Shown here: positions 23,839-32,091 of the stretch, in pieces
Layout of the letters: every line of letters begins with the position of its first letter
How positions within the stretch are numbered: the stretch's first letter is position 1
Assembly (NCBI RefSeq): GCF_008634025.1
Contig: NZ_PDCM01000001.1
Coordinates: 2,415,501 to 2,479,500 of the forward strand
Direction of reading: 5' to 3'
Length of the DNA stretch: 64,000 bases
Source of the DNA: Streptomyces albofaciens JCM 4342
Lineage (GTDB): Bacteria; Actinomycetota; Actinomycetes; Streptomycetales; Streptomycetaceae
Made by a program: the position numbers and the translations under genes
The notes under the pieces: model-generated
The model's input: the letters and a program-made list of their open reading frames with translations, nothing else
What the model was told of the DNA's origin: nothing
The model's database searches: none

Positions 23839-26376
23839 CTACGTCCGCTCCCGGGACAGCCGGAGGGCGCCCGCCGCTCTGCGCACCACGGTGGCCGGTG
23901 GGCTCGTGGCGCAGCGGGCGAGGAAGGCCGACCAGCGGGACGAGAGGGCCCACACGGCACGCGCGGCGGAGCGGGGCGCCAGGAGGGCGCGCAGCCGCAG
24001 GCGCCGGGACGCGGCGTCGTGCAGGCCGGTACGGACGCGGTGCACCTCGGCGGCGAGGCCGGGCGCCGGGTGCGGGTGCGGTGCGTACAGCACCTGCTCC
24101 ACCGAGGCCGCGACCCGGTGGGCCGCCTCCGCCGCCGGGCCCCGCAGCTCGCCTATCCGCACGATGCGCTCCGCCGCCTTGCGCGGGGTGAGCGACTCGT
24201 CCGGCAGGATGCCGTAGTCCCAGCCGGAATCGACCAGTTCCTGCCAGGCCGCCATCGTGCGCGTGGTCCCGGCCGGTATGCCGCTCCGGGGCTCCGGCGC
24301 ACCGCCGTCGTCCCGGCCGGAGCCGTCCGGTTCGAGGCGGGCCGTGCGCGGGCCCGTCGCGGTCGCGGTGCCCGGCCCCGGGCGGCCGCCACCGAGGCGC
24401 CGGGAGCGGGTCCGCAGCCGCCACAGCAGCGGCAGCACCGCCAGCAGGAGCAGGACCACGACGCCGATGACGATCGCCACGACGGCCCACGGCGACGGCC
24501 CGCCCCCGGTCGGACCGGCCGCCGACTGGGCGGGCGGCGTCCAGCAGGGGCCGACGCGCCGCTCGGCGGGGGCACAGCTCTGCGCGGAGGACGGTCCGGC
24601 GGACTCCGCCGCCGAACGCGACGGCTGCGGAGCCGGCACGTTCGAACCGCCGCCGGACGGGGTGTCGGAGAGGGTGTAGTCGGGCAGTGAGCCCCGGCTC
24701 GGCGTCGGTTCGAAACGCGCCCAGCCGGTGCCCTCGAAGTACAGCTCGGGCCAGGCGTGGGCGTCCTTCAGGCCGACCGAGGTCGAGCCGTCGCTCTGCC
24801 GGGTGCCGGGGGTGAAGCCGACCGCGACCCGGGCGGGGATGCCCAGCGTGCGTGCCATCGCCGCCATGGAGAAGGCGAAGTGCACGCAGAAGCCCTCCTT
24901 CTGCTCCAGGAACCGGGCGATGGCTTCCGTGCCGCTGCCGGCCCGCACCTCCGTGTTGTACGTGAAGCCGCCGTTGAGCGAGAACCAGTCCTGGAGGCGG
25001 ACCGCCTTCTCGTACGCCGTGGCGGCGCCCTTCGTCACCTGCTTCGCGGTCTCGCGCACGACCGGGGGCAGCGAATCCGGAACCTTGGTGTACTCGCGCG
25101 CCAGCCCGGCGGGCGGCGCGGGCGACTCCTTCAGCTGCCGCGCGGTGGGCCGTACGAGCAGGCTCTCGACCTGGTACTGCACGCCTCGCGTGTTCTGCCC
25201 GCGGTCGCCGACCAGCGTGCGGCCCTCCGGCTCGAAGCGCCAGCGCCCGGCGATGTCCACGCGGGAGGCGGGGTAGGGGAGCGGCAGCCAGTTCTGCGCA
25301 TACCAAGGAGCGGTGGAAATGCTGGTGTTGACGGGGGTGACGTCCACCTCCGGGCTCAGTCCGGCGGGGTCGGGCAGCCGGTCCGGCACGTCCTTGACGG
25401 CGCGCTCGGACGGCTTCCACGCCGTGCCGTCGAACTGGTCGAGCGCGACGATGCGCAGATACATGTCCCGCGTGTCGGAGGCGGTGGTGCGGTAGTTGAG
25501 GACCTGTCGGTCCTCGGGCTGGTTCAGGCTGTTCTGCAAGGACACCAGCGGGTTCACCGCGGAGATCGTGCCGCCTCCGCCGCCCGGCCCGCGGCCCGCC
25601 ACCGCCTGGCCCAGCAGCCCGCCGCCGAGCGAGGGCAGCACCGCGGGCACCACCAGGGCGACGCCCAGCACCAGCGCGCCGATCCGGCGGCCCGTACGGA
25701 CCGGGGCCTGCGCCGGGCCGCCGGCCGTACCGGCGTAACTCTGGCCGCCGGAGAACGCCGGCCTCCCGGAGCCGGTGCCCCGGCCGCCGAACACCCGGCC
25801 CCACTGCGAGAGCCGGTCCCGGCCCTCGGCCAGAAGCAGCAGCAGATATCCGGCCCCCGCGATCAGGAACCACAGCCAGCCCGCCCCGCCCTGCGAGAGG
25901 CCCGCCGCCACCGAATACAGCGCGAGCAGGGGCAGTCCGGCGGGCGCCGCGCTGCGGTACGTCACGGCCAGCGCGTCCACGACCAGGCCGACCGCCAGCA
26001 TCCCGCCGACCAGCAACAGGCGGATGCCGGCCGTCACCGGAGCCGGTATGGCATACCGGCTGACATCGGCGACGCCCTCCTGCAGCAGCTCGCCGAACTC
26101 CATGAAGACGTCCGGGCCGGGCAGCACCAAGGCGATTGCCTTGTCGTGCGCGAAAAGCACGGTGAGCAGCAGCAACGCCACCACCACCTGGGCCGCCACC
26201 GTCAGCGGCCGCGCCAGCGGCACCCGGCGGGCCAGCGCGCCCACTGCGGACACGATCGTCAGCAGGATCGCCGCCTGCAACATCCAGCCGACCGGGTCCA
26301 CCAGCGGCAGCAGCGCGCAGGACGCGCACAGCGTCGCCACCGCCGCGCACACCGTCAGCCGTGCCCGCCCGCTCAT
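23839..26376 (-). CDS. TgpA-family membrane transglutaminase-like protein
   Basis: This 845-residue protein has about five N-terminal membrane helices (DUF3488/TgpA_N, residues about 1-190) and a sixth near 235-250. It then has an extracytoplasmic transglutaminase core and a C-terminal helix (about 625-645) before a cytoplasmic DUF4129-like tail. Catalytic residues are C497 in EGFCVHFAFSMA and H540 in KDAHAWPELYFEG. The third position appears as E556 in RFEPTP, where many members have Asp. It completes the common MoxR - DUF58 - transglutaminase operon. Its ATG overlaps the DUF58 stop as ATGA. The substrate is unknown. Confidence 0.9.
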   Translation of the reverse strand: MSGRARLTVCAAVATLCASCALLPLVDPVGWMLQAAILLTIVSAVGALARRVPLARPLTVAAQVVVALLLLTVLFAHDKAIALVLPGPDVFMEFGELLQEGVADVSRYAIPAPVTAGIRLLLVGGMLAVGLVVDALAVTYRSAAPAGLPLLALYSVAAGLSQGGAGWLWFLIAGAGYLLLLLAEGRDRLSQWGRVFGGRGTGSGRPAFSGGQSYAGTAGGPAQAPVRTGRRIGALVLGVALVVPAVLPSLGGGLLGQAVAGRGPGGGGGTISAVNPLVSLQNSLNQPEDRQVLNYRTTASDTRDMYLRIVALDQFDGTAWKPSERAVKDVPDRLPDPAGLSPEVDVTPVNTSISTAPWYAQNWLPLPYPASRVDIAGRWRFEPEGRTLVGDRGQNTRGVQYQVESLLVRPTARQLKESPAPPAGLAREYTKVPDSLPPVVRETAKQVTKGAATAYEKAVRLQDWFSLNGGFTYNTEVRAGSGTEAIARFLEQKEGFCVHFAFSMAAMARTLGIPARVAVGFTPGTRQSDGSTSVGLKDAHAWPELYFEGTGWARFEPTPSRGSLPDYTLSDTPSGGGSNVPAPQPSRSAAESAGPSSAQSCAPAERRVGPCWTPPAQSAAGPTGGGPSPWAVVAIVIGVVVLLLLAVLPLLWRLRTRSRRLGGGRPGPGTATATGPRTARLEPDGSGRDDGGAPEPRSGIPAGTTRTMAAWQELVDSGWDYGILPDESLTPRKAAERIVRIGELRGPAAEAAHRVAASVEQVLYAPHPHPAPGLAAEVHRVRTGLHDAASRRLRLRALLAPRSAARAVWALSSRWSAFLARCATSPPATVVRRAAGALRLSRERT

Positions 26377-27923
26377 GTCACCGCCCCGCTTCCCGGCGCC
26401 GGGACCGGCCCGGAGCCCATGGCCGTACCGGTGCCCCCGGCCGTACCGGTGTCACCGGTGCCCTCGGCCGTACCGGTGCCCCCGGGTCCCCCGGTGTCAC
26501 CGTCGGTACCCGCCACCGGAGCAACCGGCCCCCCGTCCGCCGGTCCTCCCGGCCCCCCGCCCGCCGGTCCCCCCGGAACACCGCCCGCCGGCCTCTCCGG
26601 GCCTCCCGCCCGGTCCGCCTGCCGCCACAGCCTCGCCAGAGAGTCGCCGGGCCGCACCGGCAGCGCCTTCCAGCCCGCCTCCTGGAGCATCCGCAGCCGC
26701 TCCGCCAGCGGCAGCGGCGGGCGGCCACCGGCGGTGCGGAGCCCGGTGCCCCGTGTCCAGGCGTCGCCGTCCAGCACGAAGGCGACCGCCGCGCCGCCGC
26801 GCTGCCGCATCCGGCAGGCCACCGCGGTCTGCTCCTCGTCCAGGTCGCCGAAGAACGCCACCAGCAGCCCTTCGTTGCCGCCGCGCAGGACGTCGTAGGC
26901 CCGCGCCAGGCCGGGCTCGTCGGAGTGGTCCACCACGGCCAGGGTGTCCAGCAGGAGCCCGGCGGTGTCGGCGGACTCGGCGCCGCCCGCCCAGCCGCCG
27001 GCTCCGTCGGGGCCCGGCACGGACATGCCGGAGTCGGTCAGGAAGCGCACCGAGAAACCGCGCTCCAGAAGATGGACCGCCGCCGACGCGGCGCCCGACA
27101 CCGCCCATTCGAACGCCGAGTCGGGACCGGCGCCCTGATGGGCCGTGCGCCGCGTGTCGAGCAGGACCGTGCAGTGGGCCCGCTGCGGCTGCTCCTCCCG
27201 GCGGACCATCAGCTCGCCGTAGCGCGCGGTGGAGCGCCAGTGGACGCGCCGCAGGTCGTCGCCGTGGCGGTAGCCGCGGGGGATCACATCGTCCTCGCCG
27301 GCCAGCGCGAGCGAACGCTGCCGCCCGTCGCCGTACCCGGACGCCTCGCCCGCGAGCCGGACCGGCGGCAGGGGCTCGACCCGCGGCACGACCGTCAGCG
27401 TGTCGTGGTCGCTGAAGGAGCGGGTCAGCTCGCACATCCCGAACGGGTCGGAGAGCCGCAGCTGCAACGGCCCCAGCGGATAGCGCCCGCGCAGGTCGGA
27501 ACGGACCCGGTAGGACACCTCCCGGCGGCCCCCGGCCTCGACCCGGTCGAGGACGAAGCGCGGCCGCGGGCCCAGCACGTACGGCACCCGGTCCTGGAGC
27601 ATCAGCACGCCGGTGGGCAGCCGCGAGACGTTCTCCACCCGCAGCCGCACCCGCGACTCGGCGGTGGCCGGCACCCGGGCGGGGGAGAGGGTACGGCTGC
27701 CCGCGACCCGGTAGCGGGTGCGGTGCAGCACGATCGCGCACACCAGGGGGAGCGCGGCCAGCAGCAGCCCGACGCGGAGCAGGTCCGTCTGCCCGAGGGC
27801 GTACGCGCACACGGCGGCCGCCACGCCCGCCGCCAGGAAGGACCGGCCGCGCGTCGTCAGCCCGGCGAAGGCGGCCCGCAGCCCGCCGTGCTCCGGCGCG
27901 CCCTCGATCCCCCCGGCCGTCAT
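26373..27923 (-). CDS. DUF58 domain protein
   Basis: This 516-residue protein has two N-terminal membrane helices (about 20-60). A beta-rich domain follows, then the DUF58 signature PRGYRHGDDLRRVHWRSTAR (about 225-244) and a von Willebrand A-like fold. The final 60 or so residues are Gly/Thr/Pro-rich low complexity. DUF58 proteins accompany MoxR ATPases, probably as their membrane partner. Starts and stops overlap by ATGA with both neighbours. I start it at 27923, where that overlap exists, rather than at an upstream in-frame codon. Confidence 0.9.
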   Translation of the reverse strand: MTAGGIEGAPEHGGLRAAFAGLTTRGRSFLAAGVAAAVCAYALGQTDLLRVGLLLAALPLVCAIVLHRTRYRVAGSRTLSPARVPATAESRVRLRVENVSRLPTGVLMLQDRVPYVLGPRPRFVLDRVEAGGRREVSYRVRSDLRGRYPLGPLQLRLSDPFGMCELTRSFSDHDTLTVVPRVEPLPPVRLAGEASGYGDGRQRSLALAGEDDVIPRGYRHGDDLRRVHWRSTARYGELMVRREEQPQRAHCTVLLDTRRTAHQGAGPDSAFEWAVSGAASAAVHLLERGFSVRFLTDSGMSVPGPDGAGGWAGGAESADTAGLLLDTLAVVDHSDEPGLARAYDVLRGGNEGLLVAFFGDLDEEQTAVACRMRQRGGAAVAFVLDGDAWTRGTGLRTAGGRPPLPLAERLRMLQEAGWKALPVRPGDSLARLWRQADRAGGPERPAGGVPGGPAGGGPGGPADGGPVAPVAGTDGDTGGPGGTGTAEGTGDTGTAGGTGTAMGSGPVPAPGSGAVT

Positions 27924-28981
27924 CAGTACCCCCGCATGCCGGGCGGCCGCTGCGCGTGGGCCCGGGGCCACTGCTGCGCCGAGGGGTCGGGGACCGGTGT
28001 GCGGCGCAGGATCTCGACGACGACCTGCTCGGACGTACGGCGGTTGAGCTGGGCCTGCGCGGTCGGCAGCAGCCGGTGCGCGAGCACCGCCACCGCGAGC
28101 GCCTGCACGTCGTCCGGGAGGGCGTACTCCCGGCCGGCCAGCGCCGCGGCGGCCTTCGCCGCGCGCAGCAGATGCAGCGTGGCCCGCGGCGAGGCGCCGA
28201 GGCGCAGCTCGGGGTGGTTGCGGGTGGCGGCGACCAGGTCGACCGCGTATCTGCGCACCGGTTCGGCGACGTGGACCGTGCGGACCGCGTCGATCAGCTT
28301 CAGTATCTCGTCGGCGTGCGCGACCGGCTGGAGGTCCTCCAGGGGCGAGGCGGCGCCGTGTACGTCCAGCATCCGCAGCTCGGCCTCCGGGCTCGGATAG
28401 CCGATCGAGACGCGTGCCATGAAGCGGTCCCGCTGCGCCTCGGGCAGCGGATACGTGCCCTCCATCTCGACCGGGTTCTGGGTGGCGACGACCATGAAGG
28501 GGGCGGGCAGCTCGTACGTCTGGCCGTCGACCGTGACCTGGCGCTCCTCCATCGACTCCAGCAGCGCGGACTGGGTCTTGGGCGAGGCGCGGTTGATCTC
28601 GTCGCCGATCACGACCTGGGCGAAGACCGCGCCGGGCTTGAACTCGAAGTCGCGGCGCTGCTGATCGAAGACGCTCACGCCGGTGATGTCCGACGGCAGC
28701 AGGTCGGGGGTGAACTGGATGCGCCGCACCGAGCAGTCGATGGAGCGGGCCAGCGCCTTGGCGAGCATGGTCTTGCCGACACCCGGCACGTCCTCGATGA
28801 GCAGATGGCCCTCCGCGAGCAGCACGGTCAGCGCGAGCCGCACGACCTCCGGCTTGCCCTCGATCACGCCCTCCACCGACCGGCGGACCCGCTCCGCGGT
28901 GGTGGTCAGATCGCCCCGTGCGCCCGGATCCGTCCGCGCGGGGGGACCCCCAAGGCTCGCTTGCTCGTCAAAGGTCGTCAC
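27923..28981 (-). CDS. MoxR-family AAA+ ATPase
   Basis: This 352-residue AAA+ protein has Walker A EDVPGVGKT (K70), Walker B VVIGDEINRA (D127, E128), sensor 1 VVATQNPVEMEGTYPLPEAQ (about 170-189) with the following Arg finger RDRFM, and a C-terminal lid. MoxR proteins act as chaperones that activate partners encoded next to them, here the DUF58 and transglutaminase proteins. GTG at 28981 follows GAGGAGGG closely. The ORF upstream of it is not coding-like. Codons about 11-14 contain half of a Streptomyces palindromic element (see findings). Confidence 0.93.
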   Translation of the reverse strand: MTTFDEQASLGGPPARTDPGARGDLTTTAERVRRSVEGVIEGKPEVVRLALTVLLAEGHLLIEDVPGVGKTMLAKALARSIDCSVRRIQFTPDLLPSDITGVSVFDQQRRDFEFKPGAVFAQVVIGDEINRASPKTQSALLESMEERQVTVDGQTYELPAPFMVVATQNPVEMEGTYPLPEAQRDRFMARVSIGYPSPEAELRMLDVHGAASPLEDLQPVAHADEILKLIDAVRTVHVAEPVRRYAVDLVAATRNHPELRLGASPRATLHLLRAAKAAAALAGREYALPDDVQALAVAVLAHRLLPTAQAQLNRRTSEQVVVEILRRTPVPDPSAQQWPRAHAQRPPGMRGY

Positions 28982-29339
28982 CCGGCCCTCCTCGGCCCTT
29001 CCCCGCGCCCCGCGGAACGCGGGACACCCAACTGCGGGCGCACGTCCTCCGTACGGACCGGCCCTCCCCGCCGTGCGCCGCCGGACCCCTCGGCCGCGGC
29101 GACGCCACGTAGGCATTCTCGCCGTCCACGCCGCTTCGCGTCATGGCCTGTGGATAACTCGCGCGCCGGGCGGCGCCGCCCGGCCGCGCACCCTCCCGGA
29201 GCTGCCCGCAGGCCGGCGCCGGCACCCCGCCGCGGCCCGCGGAGCAGCGCGAACGGCGGGACCGGACGGACGGACCGCCCGGCCCCGCTGTCGTGGATCA
29301 CGGCCTCCCGGCCGAGGACCACCGCTGTCCTTCCGGTGC
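28982..29339. other. Intergenic region without a gene (358 bp)
   Basis: The region lies upstream of the MoxR operon and downstream of carbonic anhydrase, both on the minus strand. It must hold the MoxR promoter, but I cannot point to convincing -35/-10 pairs. A single TGTGGATAA (29149-29157) matches a DnaA box and is isolated. Confidence 0.5.
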
Positions 29340-29897
29340 CTACTTCGGGGCGACCTCCCGCAGCAGACCGGTCGTCACATCGAAGACGAAGCCCCGCACA
29401 TCGTCCGTGTGCAGCAGGAACGGCGAGGTCCGTACGCGCTCGATGGACTGGCGGACGTCCTCGTCGAGGTCCTTGAAGGCCTCGACCGCCCAGTTGGGCC
29501 GCTGGCCGACCTCGGCCGCCAGCTCGTGGCGGAACTCCTCGGTCAGGTTCAGCAGGCCGCAGCCCGTGTGGTGGATGAGCACGACCGAGCGGGTGCCCAG
29601 CGCCCGCTGGCTGATCGTCAGGGAGCGGATGATGTCGTCGGTGACGACGCCGCCCGCGTTGCGGATGGTGTGGCAGTCGCCGAGCGAGAGGCCCAGCGCG
29701 TCGTGGAGGTCCAGACGGGCGTCCATGCAGGCCACCACGGCGACCTTGAGGACCGGCCGGGCGTCCATCCCCGGGTCGGTGAAGGCGGCGGCGTACTGCT
29801 TGTTGGCCTCCACGAGGCGGTCGGTGACCGTGCCGGCCGCGGGGGCCAGGGCGCTGTCGGCGGACGGGGGCAGCGGCTGAGAGGCAGGTATCGACAT
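29340..29897 (-). CDS. can: Beta-carbonic anhydrase
   Basis: This 185-residue enzyme hydrates CO2 to bicarbonate using zinc. The family ligands are present: C57 and the Asp59/Arg61 dyad in ACMDAR, and H110 and C113 in HHTGCG. The short length and the ordering CxDxR ... HxxC fit actinobacterial beta-class enzymes. ATG at 29897 is chosen because TACCGT, a leaderless-type -10, ends 6 bases upstream. The longer open frame adds 29 residues without a ribosome site. Confidence 0.92.
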   Translation of the reverse strand: MSIPASQPLPPSADSALAPAAGTVTDRLVEANKQYAAAFTDPGMDARPVLKVAVVACMDARLDLHDALGLSLGDCHTIRNAGGVVTDDIIRSLTISQRALGTRSVVLIHHTGCGLLNLTEEFRHELAAEVGQRPNWAVEAFKDLDEDVRQSIERVRTSPFLLHTDDVRGFVFDVTTGLLREVAPK

Positions 29898-29903
29898 AGC
29901 AAC

Positions 29904-29909
29904 ACGGTA
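29904..29909 (-). promoter_or_regulatory. Leaderless-type -10 of the carbonic anhydrase gene
   Basis: TACCGT on the minus strand lies 6 bases before the ATG, with no Shine-Dalgarno sequence between. Confidence 0.45.
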
Positions 29910-30135
29910 AGGGTCACCGGCCGGTAAGGCCGCACGTGAGAGCGGGCATACGGGGGCACTGCGGCGTCCTGTGAGGTTTTCCACACGCCCGGCCGTGCGC
30001 CGCCGATCGGGTGAAAGCGGCCTTTTCGCCCTTGTCAGGGGCCCTCGTCCGGCCTGTCCCGCGACTCTCCGGGGCCGCTCGAAAGCCCCGCGAAAACGCT
30101 CCGGTGGCCGGTGCGGGACGCGCGGAACCGGTTGA

Positions 30136-30163
30136 TTGACCCCGCGCGGCAGTGGACTAAAGT
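30136..30163 (+). promoter_or_regulatory. Promoter of the dcw cluster (rsmH)
   Basis: TTGACC (30136-30141) and TAAAGT (30158-30163) are 16 bases apart, the best sigma-70-like match in this part of the window. Three TGG-starting pentamers at 30153, 30163 and 30173 overlap its -10 and start region with exact 10-bp spacing. Confidence 0.72.
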
Positions 30164-30334
30164 GGCGCGAAGTGGGAGGCGTGACGCTCTCCTTGGATCC
30201 CGAATCTTTCGCGTGCGATCTGCACGTACGGCTCGGCCTCCTCCCGCTCCAACCGGTCCGCCGACGGCACTTCCCCGTCGTCGGAGGGCCACTTCCCCTT
30301 CAGAGCGGGCGGGGACCAAGCGGTACGTGCGGCA

Positions 30335-30363
30335 TTCCCCCAGCCAGCGGCCGGGGGGACCCA
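30335..30363. repeat. Streptomyces-type palindromic element in the rsmH leader
   Basis: TTCCCCCAGC-CAGCGGC-CGGGGGGACCCA forms a C-rich/G-rich hairpin. A near copy lies at 49001-49032. Elements of this form recur in Streptomyces intergenic DNA. Its role is unknown. It ends 27 bases before the rsmH ATG. Confidence 0.7.
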
Positions 30364-30390
30364 CCTGCCGCCCACCCCATCGGAAGGCGC

Positions 30391-31350
30391 ATGAGCAGCA
30401 ACGATCGCCACGTACCCGTCATGCTCCAGCGGTGTCTGGACATGCTCGCCCCCGCGCTCGCCGAGCCCGGCGCGGTCGTCGTCGACTGCACGCTCGGCCT
30501 CGGAGGGCACAGCGAGGCGCTGCTCGCCACGTTCCCGGCCGTCCGCCTGATCGCCCTCGACCGCGACCCGGCCGCGCTGAAGCTGGCGGGGGAGCGCCTG
30601 GCCCCCTACGGGGACCGCGCCACCCTCGTGCACGCCGTCTACGACGAACTGCCCGAGGTCCTGGACCGCCTCGGCGTCCCGCGCGTCCAGGGCGTCCTGT
30701 TCGACCTGGGCGTCTCCTCCATGCAGCTCGACGAGGCCGACCGCGGCTTCGCGTACGCGCAGGACGCGCCGCTCGACATGCGCATGGACCAGACGACCGG
30801 CATCAGCGCCGCCGAGGTCCTCAACACCTACCCGCCCGGCGAGCTGGTCCGCATCCTGCGCGCCTACGGGGAGGAGAAGCAGGCCAAGCGGATCGTCGAG
30901 GCGGTCGTACGGGAACGCGCCAAGGAGCCCTTCACGAACAGCGCGCGCCTGGTGGAGCTGATCCGCGACGCGCTGCCGCAGGCCGCCAAGCGCACCGGCG
31001 GCAACCCCGCCAAGCGCACGTTCCAGGCGCTGCGCATCGAGGTCAACGCCGAGCTGGCCGCCGTGGAGAGCGCCGTGCCGGCCGCCGTGCGGGCCCTCGC
31101 CGTGGGCGGCCGGATCGCGGTGCTCGCGTACCACTCGCTGGAGGACCGGATCGTCAAGCAGGTCCTCGCGGCCGGCGCGGCCCACACCGCGCCGCCCGGC
31201 CTGCCCGTCGTCCCCGAGCAGTACCAGCCGCGTCTGAAGCTGCTCACCCGGGGCGCCGAGCTGCCGACCGAGGAGGAGATCGCCGAGAACCGGCGCGCGG
31301 CCCCCGCCCGGCTGCGCGGCGCCGAGCGCATCCGCGAGGACATCGCGTGA
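30391..31350 (+). CDS. rsmH: 16S rRNA (cytosine1402-N4)-methyltransferase RsmH
   Basis: RsmH (MraW) methylates C1402 of 16S rRNA using SAM. The 319-residue protein starts [21 protein letters not shown]. It has the SAM motif [16 protein letters not shown] (about 30-45), [54 protein letters not shown] and [16 protein letters not shown] at 30391 has GGAAGG only 3 bases upstream, which is a little close. It begins the dcw cluster and its stop overlaps the ftsL start (GTGA). Confidence 0.96.
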   Translation: MSSNDRHVPVMLQRCLDMLAPALAEPGAVVVDCTLGLGGHSEALLATFPAVRLIALDRDPAALKLAGERLAPYGDRATLVHAVYDELPEVLDRLGVPRVQGVLFDLGVSSMQLDEADRGFAYAQDAPLDMRMDQTTGISAAEVLNTYPPGELVRILRAYGEEKQAKRIVEAVVRERAKEPFTNSARLVELIRDALPQAAKRTGGNPAKRTFQALRIEVNAELAAVESAVPAAVRALAVGGRIAVLAYHSLEDRIVKQVLAAGAAHTAPPGLPVVPEQYQPRLKLLTRGAELPTEEEIAENRRAAPARLRGAERIREDIA

Positions 31351-31961
31351 ACCGGCCGGGGCGGGCGCGCTCGGGGCCGGGCCGGCTCTCGGGCCTGTTC
31401 GCCTCCGGCCCGGGGGGCACACCGGCGCGTACGCCGTTCGTGCTCCTCGTGGTGGTGCTCCTCGGCTCCGGACTGATCACGCTGCTGCTGCTCAATTCCG
31501 CGCTCAACCAGGGCTCCTTCGAACTGAGCAAGCTGGAGAAGCGGACCGACGAGCTGAAGGACGAGCAGCAGGCGCTCCAGCAGGAGGTGGACGCCCTCTC
31601 CGCGCCCGGCGCCCTGGAGAAGCGCGCCCGCGAGCTGGGCATGGTCCCGGGCGGCAGCCCGGCGTTCCTGGAGCCGGACGGCACGGTACGGGGCAGGCCG
31701 AGCAGGGCCCCGGGCGGCGGCGTGGGCCCGATGAGCGCGCCCGGCCCGTCGCGGCTCGCCGTCCCCGGGCCCCGGCCCGCGCCGGGCCCCGCGGCCGGAC
31801 CGGCCACCGGCCCCCGGCCGTCCGCAGGCCCGCGGCCGTCCGCCGCGCCCACCGCCCCGGACGCGCCGCTGCCCGACCACCCCATGCCCGCCCTCACCGC
31901 GCACGGGCGTCCGTTCCCCGGCGCGGCGGCCGGGCCCGCTCCGACGGCCTCCGGCAGGTGA
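31347..31961 (+). CDS. ftsL: Cell division protein FtsL with Pro/Ala-rich extension
   Basis: FtsL is a bitopic divisome protein that forms a complex with FtsQ and DivIC-like proteins. This 204-residue version has a short cytoplasmic part, one membrane helix ([20 protein letters not shown], about 32-51) and a coiled coil (about 55-95, [20 protein letters not shown]). FtsL usually ends near there. Here about 90 further residues are Pro/Ala/Gly-rich and should be outside the membrane. GTG overlaps the rsmH stop (GTGA), so the two are translationally coupled. Confidence 0.9.
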   Translation: MNRPGRARSGPGRLSGLFASGPGGTPARTPFVLLVVVLLGSGLITLLLLNSALNQGSFELSKLEKRTDELKDEQQALQQEVDALSAPGALEKRARELGMVPGGSPAFLEPDGTVRGRPSRAPGGGVGPMSAPGPSRLAVPGPRPAPGPAAGPATGPRPSAGPRPSAAPTAPDAPLPDHPMPALTAHGRPFPGAAAGPAPTASGR

Positions 31962-31965
31962 GCCC

Positions 31966-32091
31966 GTGACGTACGAGAGTGCCGTGGCGTACGAGAACGC
32001 CGTGACGTGCGAGAGCGCCGACGCCCTGCCCGAAGCCGCGCCCGCGGCCCCCGCCGTACGGACGGCCGCACCGGAGGAGGACGCCGTATGA
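31966..32091 (+). CDS. Putative 41-residue protein between ftsL and ftsI
   Basis: This short open frame begins GTG 5 bases after the ftsL stop, with AGGTGAG as a modest ribosome site. It ends TGA overlapping the ftsI ATG (ATGA). The product would be 41 residues: three imperfect hexapeptides (MTYESA, VAYENA, VTCESA), then an acidic, Ala/Pro-rich tail. GC3 is about 87 percent, which is coding-like. The DNA carries the matching three 18-bp units (31966-32019). It may instead be a spacer that couples ftsI translation. I recognise no homologue. Confidence 0.45.
   Translation: MTYESAVAYENAVTCESADALPEAAPAAPAVRTAAPEEDAV

Larger units (their letters stand above)
29898..30390. other. Intergenic region and rsmH leader (493 bp)
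   Basis: This divergent region contains the carbonic anhydrase -10, the rsmH promoter (30136-30163) and about 220 bases of rsmH leader. The leader has an in-frame open stretch from 30172 with low GC3 (about 73 percent, against more than 90 in neighbouring genes), so it is probably untranslated. It also has a Streptomyces palindromic element at 30335-30363. I see no mraZ gene. Confidence 0.65.

Noticed and set aside
29149..29157. DnaA-box match TGTGGATAA
   Set aside because: It is a single isolated site with no dnaA, dnaN, AT-rich region or box cluster nearby, so there is no sign of an origin.
30172..30390. N-terminal extension of RsmH or a leader peptide
   Set aside because: GC3 is about 73 percent, well below neighbouring genes, and a repeat element lies inside. 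RsmH homologues begin near the ATG at 30391.
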